A stretch of DNA of 64,000 bases, from NCBI GenBank assembly GCA_020636955.1, contig JACJWY010000003.1, positions 124,001-188,000 on the forward strand. Direction: 5' to 3'. This stretch comes from Thermoleophilales bacterium. Its GTDB lineage: Bacteria; Actinomycetota; Thermoleophilia; Solirubrobacterales; 70-9. The translations under genes and the position numbers were made by a program. The notes beneath the pieces were generated by a model. That model ran no database searches. It was not told where the DNA came from and saw nothing but the letters and a program-made list of their open reading frames with translations. The stretch's first letter is position 1, and the number at the start of each line of letters is the position of its first letter. Positions 57,483 through 64,000 of this stretch are shown here, piece after piece.

Positions 57483-58817
57483 ATGGAACGGCAGGTTCCC
57501 AATTCAGGTCAGTGGCGCATGTGCCTTCCGGTCATTGCGTTGCTGGCTGCGCTTCTGGCTCTTGCGGCAGCGCCCGCCCTCGCGCTCGCGGATGGGAAGC
57601 CCGACCTGTCCTTCGGCAAGAAGGGGACCTCTGCGTTCGATCCCGACCCGCTTTCGCTCCAGAGTCCTTCGGACATGGTCACCGACTCGAAGGGTCGGAT
57701 CGTTATGGGCGGGACCACCTTCAACGGACCGGGCGGGAACATGGCCTGGTTCACCCGGCTGAACCGGAACGGCAGCGTCGACTCGACCTTCGGAACCGGC
57801 GGTTTCACAACGTTTCCGGTTCCAGCGCAGACGTACATCGCAACGGTCGCGGTCGATTCCGAGGGCAGGATCGTGGCCGCGGGAAACTATGACCTTCCGA
57901 TGAATCGTGACATCTGGGTGCTGCGTCTGAAATCGGACGGGCACCTCGACTCAGGCTTCGGCATCGGCGGCGGAGTCGGTTTCGACTTTGGCAGTTTCGA
58001 CCTCGGTTACGCCGCGGTGGTCGGCAAGGACGGCTTGATCTACGTGGCCGCTTCGACCGGTGACGGCGACTCGGACAAGGCCACGGTGCTCCGCTACACA
58101 TCGGATGGGGATCCCGATTCCACCTGGGGAACCGGTGGTGCCGTCCGGCTGGAAGTCGGTGGTACCTCCTCCCGGGCGGAAGCAATCAGGCTCGACCGGC
58201 GTGGCAGGGTCGTCCTGGGCGGCGAGCGCGTCAATCCCGACGACAGCTCGGACTTCCTGGCGATCCGGCTCACCCGCAAAGGGGCCCTGGACAAGACCTT
58301 CAACGGGAGAGGGTTCAGGACCATCAGGTTCATGAAGGGCCAGCGGGCCGAAGTCAGCGACATGAGGGTCGACGGAAAGGGCCGGATCCTCCTGCTCGGG
58401 GCGGGCGACATCGCTCCCGACGGACTTCCGGACGGGTTGTTGGCCAGGCTCACGCCGAATGGCAAGCCCGACAAGAGCTTCGGACTCAGCGGCAAGGTCG
58501 TGAAGAGCATCTTCGGCACCCGCATGTATCTGGCTCACGTCAGGATCGACCGGGCGGGCCGGATCGTCACGGCGGGTTACGGGAGGGACCCGAGAAATGC
58601 CGAGCAGGCGTTGCTCATTCGCTTCGAATCGAATGGGCGCTCCGACCGAAGCTGGGGCAGGAACGGGGTGAGAAAGCTCACCTTTGGCCAGCCCGAAGGT
58701 GAAGGGACTGCGATGACGATCGACGGCAAGGGCCGGTACCTGGTCGGCGGGTACGTTTTCGACACGGGCCTGTCATATGTAACGCGACTTCTCGTCAAGT
58801 ACCCGCGCCACCGGTAG
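57483..58817 (+). CDS. Secreted delta-60 repeat (beta-propeller-like) protein
   Basis: 444 aa. Signal peptide (about residues 1-36: LPVIALLAALLALAAAPALA). The rest is about seven repeats of 55-60 residues with DSTFGTGGF / DSGFGIGGG / DSTWGTGG / DKTFNGRGF / DKSFGLSGK / DRSWGRNG motifs followed by VDSEGRIVAAG-like strands, the delta-60 repeat that forms propeller blades. No enzyme motif is seen, so a binding or surface role is likely. The GGTGGAG before ATG 57483 supports this start. Confidence 0.85.
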   Translation: MERQVPNSGQWRMCLPVIALLAALLALAAAPALALADGKPDLSFGKKGTSAFDPDPLSLQSPSDMVTDSKGRIVMGGTTFNGPGGNMAWFTRLNRNGSVDSTFGTGGFTTFPVPAQTYIATVAVDSEGRIVAAGNYDLPMNRDIWVLRLKSDGHLDSGFGIGGGVGFDFGSFDLGYAAVVGKDGLIYVAASTGDGDSDKATVLRYTSDGDPDSTWGTGGAVRLEVGGTSSRAEAIRLDRRGRVVLGGERVNPDDSSDFLAIRLTRKGALDKTFNGRGFRTIRFMKGQRAEVSDMRVDGKGRILLLGAGDIAPDGLPDGLLARLTPNGKPDKSFGLSGKVVKSIFGTRMYLAHVRIDRAGRIVTAGYGRDPRNAEQALLIRFESNGRSDRSWGRNGVRKLTFGQPEGEGTAMTIDGKGRYLVGGYVFDTGLSYVTRLLVKYPRHR

Positions 58818-58835
58818 GACGCACCGGCCGCCCGG

Positions 58836-58841
58836 TAGGGT
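58836..58841 (+). promoter_or_regulatory. -10 box of ettA (leaderless)
   Basis: TAGGGT ends 7 nt before GTG 58849, supporting that start over GTG 58840. Confidence 0.5.
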
Positions 58842-58848
58842 GCCCTCC

Positions 58849-60498
<1,650 letters not shown>

Positions 60499-60505
60499 AC
60501 ATCAG

Positions 60506-60552
60506 CCGAGATGGCAGTAGTCAGTCGTATGGACTGACTACTGCCATCTCGG
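60506..60552. repeat. Palindromic repeat element, copy 2 / bidirectional terminator
   Basis: A perfect 21-bp inverted repeat (60506-60526 with 60532-60552) around GTATG. It lies 7 nt after ettA and 37 nt before the stop of the convergent Cys-rich gene, so it may end both. Core AGTCAGTCGTAT is shared with 32747-32779, with a compensatory change in the stem. Confidence 0.8.
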
Positions 60553-60589
60553 TCTGTCCGCGCGTCTTCCGGCCAGGCTTACGGGCCGG

Positions 60590-60961
60590 TCAGACGTTCT
60601 GGGTGTAGGTCGAGTTGACCTTCTTGTCGCCCTTGCTGCAGGAGACACCGACCGAGTACTGGACGCCGGGCACCGACTGGCGCCTGCCTTCCACGCACCT
60701 GAAACCGAGGACGCGGCTGTTGCAGCGGCCGTTGGCACCACCGTTGGCCTTGCGGCAGGCGTGGTAGGCCTTGACCACGCGACGGGCACCGCGACAGGAG
60801 ACCCCGCGGGCGGCGATGCTGGTCACATAGGACGCCGGGGGGAAGTTGCCCTTGCTTGAACAGGCCGCCGAGGCGGAGGCGTCGGGGCCGGCCTGGGCTG
60901 CGGAACCGGTTCCACAGAAGACCGCGACGGCCAGAATCATCGGTATCAGAAGCTTTTTCAT
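60590..60961 (-). CDS. Small secreted six-cysteine protein
   Basis: 123 aa. Signal peptide (about residues 1-24, ends AAQA), then a mature Arg/Lys-rich domain with six Cys at 34, 56, 69, 80, 89 and 108, enough for three disulfides. AYHACRKANGGANGRCNSRVLGFRC is the most ordered part. Not a recognised family. AGGA lies 7 nt before ATG 60961 and supports it against the longer frame to 61057. It could be a toxin, inhibitor or wall protein; none is shown. Confidence 0.65.
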   Translation of the reverse strand: MKKLLIPMILAVAVFCGTGSAAQAGPDASASAACSSKGNFPPASYVTSIAARGVSCRGARRVVKAYHACRKANGGANGRCNSRVLGFRCVEGRRQSVPGVQYSVGVSCSKGDKKVNSTYTQNV

Positions 60962-61010
60962 CGTTTCCTGCCTTTTTATTGATTGGTTTCGGTTCACGTC
61001 GAGCCTCGGC

Positions 61011-61658
61011 TCATGAATCCGCTTTGGGGAAGAAGGTCCGGTTCGGCATCTCGCCATGTTTCGCCCACGGGGTTGCCCTGCGGGCCAGTCTCGCGAATGC
61101 GTCGGCGCCGCTGAACGTCAAGTGGGTACCGTCCGGCTGGAACCATTCGCCGTGGCCCCGGCTGTAGCGGACCCAGTCGAGCAGCACGATCCGCTGCGGA
61201 TATCGCTTGAAGGCCCGGCGCATGCTCCGGGCGTCGTCGCCAGCCCAGCCGCCCAGCTCCAGCGGGGTCATCAGGGCCAGCACCCGCCGCGGTCCAAGCA
61301 GATGAAGGGTCCGGCGGATCGAGCGCAGGGAGACGCTCCAATCGGCGCCGAGTGCCATCAGCACCAGATGCGGCAGCCTTCGACTCCGCTTTTCCGCCCG
61401 CAGCACGGCCATGCCTTCGGACCAGCCGCGGCAACCGCGGGCGTTCACCCGGTAGCCGGCCCGGGCGAGGTTGGGCAGGGCGAGCAGCATGGTCGAATCA
61501 CCGATCGCCAAAGGCGCGTGACCGCCGGGATTCACCTTCCTCTTGGCCCCTACGGTCTCGACTCCGCCGCAGCCGGCTTCGGCAGCCGGCGAAGCGCAGG
61601 CGGCCATGATCAACAGAAGGCCCGTGAGCCAACAGGTCAACCCCATTCTCCCCTTCAT
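61011..61658 (-). CDS. Exported SGNH/GDSL-hydrolase-like protein
   Basis: 215 aa. Signal peptide or lipoprotein-like N-terminus (CWLTGLLLIMAACASPAAEAG; the Cys in AACASP may be a lipobox). SGNH motifs: block I LAIGDSTMLLALPNLARAGY, a Gly-rich block GADWSVSL, and block V WFQPDGTHLTFSGADAF with the catalytic Asp-x-x-His. ATG 61658 is preceded by GGGGG 6 nt upstream. It is divergent from the MBOAT gene at 61787, and with it and the next SGNH gene probably acts in O-acylation or deacylation of a cell-surface polymer. Confidence 0.8.
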   Translation of the reverse strand: MKGRMGLTCWLTGLLLIMAACASPAAEAGCGGVETVGAKRKVNPGGHAPLAIGDSTMLLALPNLARAGYRVNARGCRGWSEGMAVLRAEKRSRRLPHLVLMALGADWSVSLRSIRRTLHLLGPRRVLALMTPLELGGWAGDDARSMRRAFKRYPQRIVLLDWVRYSRGHGEWFQPDGTHLTFSGADAFARLARRATPWAKHGEMPNRTFFPKADS

Positions 61659-61786
61659 GCAAACCCCCATTTGACGGGCAAATCTACACCACCCGGACAG
61701 GGTGAGCGGCAGAGCTTCCAACATCGACCCGTCGAAATATCATGGGTGGCCTGCCGCGGATTCAATCACCGGGGCAACCCGGGCCG

Positions 61787-63184
61787 ATGCTATTTCCGAC
61801 CGTCGAATTCGCCATTTTCTTCCCCGTAGTGCTGGCTCTGTCCTGGCTACTTATGCCGCGGCAGAAACTCTGGAAGCCGTACATCATCATCGCCAGCTAC
61901 GTCTTCTATGCCGCGGCCAACCCGAAATTCTGCCTGCTGCTGGCCGGCATCACCCTGGGCAACCAGGCTGCCGCGAAGCTGATCGCCGCGGCCGGCAACG
62001 AGCGGCGGCGGAAATGGATCACAGGGGTGGCGGTCGGCCTCGATCTCGCCCTGCTCGGGGTCTTCAAGTACTACGCCTTCTTCGTCCAGGACTGGGCCGA
62101 CCTGCTGGATTCATTTCACCTCGGGGCACCGCTGCCTCTGCTGACCATCGCCCTGCCGATCGGAGTCAGCTTTTTCGTCTTCCAGGCGATCACCTACGTG
62201 GTCGACGTCAAGCGGGGTGATGCGGAACCGGCGTCGACCACCGATGTCGCGATCTACCTGAGCTTCTTCCCTCACCTCGTGGCCGGGCCGATCGTCCGGG
62301 CCAGCGAGTTCCTGCCACAGCTCAAGGCACCGCGTGATCCGAACAAGGTCGCGGTCGGGGCCGGGCTGGCCCTGGTCGGTCTCGGAATCATCAAGAAGGT
62401 GCTGATCGCCGACTATCTGGCCCGCGTTCTGGTCGACCCGGTCTTCGCCGTACCCCAGGCCTACGCCGCTCCGGACGCCCTGCTCGCCGCCTACGGCTAC
62501 GCGGTCCAGATCTACTGTGACTTCTCCGGGTACACCGACATCGCGATCGGGCTGGCGCTGCTGATGGGGTTCATCTTTCCCCAGAACTTCAACCGCCCCT
62601 ACCGGGCGACCGGCTTCCGTGATTTCTGGCGGCGATGGCATATGACCCTCTCCCGCTTCCTGCGGGACTACCTGTACATCCCGCTTGGCGGCAGCCGCGG
62701 CAGCCGCCTGTTCACCTATCGCAACCTGATGATCACCATGATCCTCGGCGGTCTCTGGCACGGGGCCGCCTGGACCTTCGTGCTCTGGGGCGCCTTCCAG
62801 GGCGGCGCCCTCGTTGCCGAGCATGCGCTGGACGGGCGGATCGGCCGTCGCACGCCGACCTGGCTGCGCTGGTTTTTCACCTTCAACCTGGTGACCTTCG
62901 CCTGGATTCTTTTCCGTTCGCAAAGCCTCGGCCTCTTCTGGGATTACCTCGGCCGCTTCCTGGTCTCCGGACCGGCCACCCTCTACACCCTGCCGGTGAT
63001 CCTCGCGATCGTCGTGGTGATCGGAGTCCAGCTACTCCCCGAAAAGCCGATGGAGCGACTTCAGGTTCGGCTCGAGCAACTGAATCCGGCCCTGCTGGCC
63101 GTCATGCTCGCGGCTACCATCCTTGTCGTCGGCGCCACCGTGCCGAGTCAGGGAGTGCCCCCGTTCATCTACTTCCAGTTCTAG
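61787..63184 (+). CDS. MBOAT family membrane O-acyltransferase (AlgI-like)
   Basis: 465 aa, about 11-12 transmembrane helices. Catalytic His in ILGGLWHGAAWTFVLWG, with FRDFWRRWHMTLSRFLRDYLYIPLGG before it and SGYTDIAIGLALLMG (AlgI/PatA pattern). It should carry acetyl groups across the membrane to a periplasmic or wall polymer, with an SGNH partner completing transfer, as in alginate, peptidoglycan and teichoic acid O-acetylation. ATG 61787 gives the standard N-terminus LFPTVEFAIFFPVVLALSW. The next gene starts 6 nt after its stop. Confidence 0.92.
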   Translation: MLFPTVEFAIFFPVVLALSWLLMPRQKLWKPYIIIASYVFYAAANPKFCLLLAGITLGNQAAAKLIAAAGNERRRKWITGVAVGLDLALLGVFKYYAFFVQDWADLLDSFHLGAPLPLLTIALPIGVSFFVFQAITYVVDVKRGDAEPASTTDVAIYLSFFPHLVAGPIVRASEFLPQLKAPRDPNKVAVGAGLALVGLGIIKKVLIADYLARVLVDPVFAVPQAYAAPDALLAAYGYAVQIYCDFSGYTDIAIGLALLMGFIFPQNFNRPYRATGFRDFWRRWHMTLSRFLRDYLYIPLGGSRGSRLFTYRNLMITMILGGLWHGAAWTFVLWGAFQGGALVAEHALDGRIGRRTPTWLRWFFTFNLVTFAWILFRSQSLGLFWDYLGRFLVSGPATLYTLPVILAIVVVIGVQLLPEKPMERLQVRLEQLNPALLAVMLAATILVVGATVPSQGVPPFIYFQF

Positions 63185-63189
63185 AGACC

Positions 63190-64000
63190 GTGACCGAACA
63201 TCGAGATGACAGCGAGATGAGCCGATTCGACCGGGAGGGAGTCCGGCATTTCACCGCCCGCCAGTCGGTGCTGGCGGTGGCGATCGTCGCCGCCATATTG
63301 CTCGTGCTGTCCGGCGGATCGATCCTCAGCGCAGCCGACGAGGAGAAGCCGGGAGTCGAGAAGGATCTCCTCCATGCGATTGGCAAGCCCGGGTCCACCC
63401 TGGCCGACAACCCGCTCGGCAAGGCGAGCAGCAAGCTCACTTCGAAGCTATCTCCGGATGAAAAGCTCGACCCGGGCCAGTCTTTCTCGGCGGCAGGCCC
63501 GGGAACCGTCACCGCCGGGCAGATCCCGCCGGTCACCCCCTCATATTTCGATCCGGTCGAGCTCGATGACAGGGCACCGCCGCGTCAGCCGCTTGAAAGC
63601 CTGCTGGTCACCGGCGATTCGCTCTCCCAGCCGCTCGATGCGGAGCTGGCAAGACGGCTGACCCCGGAGGGAATCGATGTGACCCGCGACGCCCATGTTG
63701 GCACCGGAATCTCCAACGCCTCCCTGGCGGACTGGGGTCAACTCTCTGCCGCCCAGGTTGAGGAGCATCATCCGGACGCGGTGGTCGTCTTCATCGGTGC
63801 CAACGAGGGCTACCCGATGCCCGGACCCGACGGCAAGGATGTCGCCTGCTGCTCGCCGGAATGGGCAGCGATATACGCAAACCGGGCCCGCCAGGTGATC
63901 ACCAACTACCGGCAGGGCGAGAAGGCGAAGGTTTACTGGCTGACCGTTCCCCTGCCGCGGGATCCCGCCCGTCAGCGGATCGCCTCGGTCGTCAACCAGG
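63190..64000 (+). CDS. Membrane-anchored SGNH hydrolase/acyltransferase domain protein, 3' end outside window
   Basis: 270 residues in the window, cut by the right edge. One transmembrane anchor (about residues 27-46: LAVAIVAAILLVLSGGS), a linker, then an SGNH domain: block I LLVTGDSLSQPLDAELARRL, GTGISNASLADWG, and IGANEGYPMPG (block III). This resembles DUF459/AlgJ-like partners of MBOAT proteins. It completes an MBOAT-SGNH pair with the preceding gene. Start GTG 63190; ATG 63217 is the alternative. C-terminal Asp-x-x-His should lie outside. Confidence 0.85.
   Translation, partial: MTEHRDDSEMSRFDREGVRHFTARQSVLAVAIVAAILLVLSGGSILSAADEEKPGVEKDLLHAIGKPGSTLADNPLGKASSKLTSKLSPDEKLDPGQSFSAAGPGTVTAGQIPPVTPSYFDPVELDDRAPPRQPLESLLVTGDSLSQPLDAELARRLTPEGIDVTRDAHVGTGISNASLADWGQLSAAQVEEHHPDAVVVFIGANEGYPMPGPDGKDVACCSPEWAAIYANRARQVITNYRQGEKAKVYWLTVPLPRDPARQRIASVVNQ

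Overview
The window is a GC-rich, gene-dense stretch of bacterial chromosome. The gene content suggests an actinobacterium, possibly of the Thermoleophilia/Solirubrobacterales type: a stand-alone rpsD lacking the zinc-cysteine motif, GTG/TTG starts, many TANNNT -10 boxes placed 6-7 nt before start codons (leaderless mRNAs), a DUF4239 protein, an arylsulfotransferase-like protein and many secreted hydrolases. The lineage is an inference. I saw no prophage, insertion sequence, CRISPR array or plasmid function; this looks like ordinary core plus accessory chromosome.

Layout. 1-9 kb: a secreted sedolisin (cut by the left edge) behind a TetR regulator; a divergent run of FAD oxidoreductase, nitrilase (apparent CTG start), a frameshifted class III cyclase and a glyoxalase; a membrane protein; then yqgE, pdxH and a CHAP amidase on the minus strand, and rpsD. 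9.0-9.6 kb: a gene-free stretch with an imperfect 30-bp inverted repeat and, at its right end, a strong candidate structured RNA. 9.6-18.6 kb: a small conserved-looking protein, a large phosphatase-like membrane protein, a glyoxalase, two tRNA-Ser genes, tadA, a subtilisin, a universal stress protein, an MBL hydrolase and a GT-C-like membrane protein.

18.7-27.3 kb: a pentose-phosphate locus. Two different zwf genes flank an overlapping minus-strand operon gnd-pgl-ion channel-cation/proton antiporter; ppa and rlmN follow. 27.4-32.7 kb: two tandem CaiB/BaiF CoA-transferases, and an ABC exporter whose ATPase and permease are separated by a beta-hydroxyacid dehydrogenase gene. 32.8-37.8 kb: two tandem secreted CocE/NonD hydrolases. 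37.9-40.8 kb: a sulfur-type operon (FMN reductase, glutathionyl-hydroquinone-reductase-like protein, SsuD-like monooxygenase) with an attenuator-like hairpin in its leader. 40.9-44.2 kb: a three-gene operon of circularly permuted ATP-grasp, C26 gamma-glutamyl hydrolase and GCS2 carboxylate-amine ligase (apparent ATA start), a good candidate for an undescribed gamma-glutamyl pathway.

44.3-57.4 kb: a periplasmic binding protein, DUF4239, arylsulfotransferase-like protein, two DHA2 exporters, haloalkane dehalogenase, QsdR-like TetR, DsbA-family protein, ArsR-SulP pair (SulP frameshifted in its STAS domain) and MarC. 57.5-64 kb: a delta-60-repeat secreted protein, ettA, a six-cysteine secreted protein, and an SGNH-MBOAT-SGNH group that looks like a cell-surface O-acylation system running off the right edge. 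Two intergenic hairpins (32.75 and 60.5 kb) are copies of one palindromic repeat and differ by a compensatory base-pair change.
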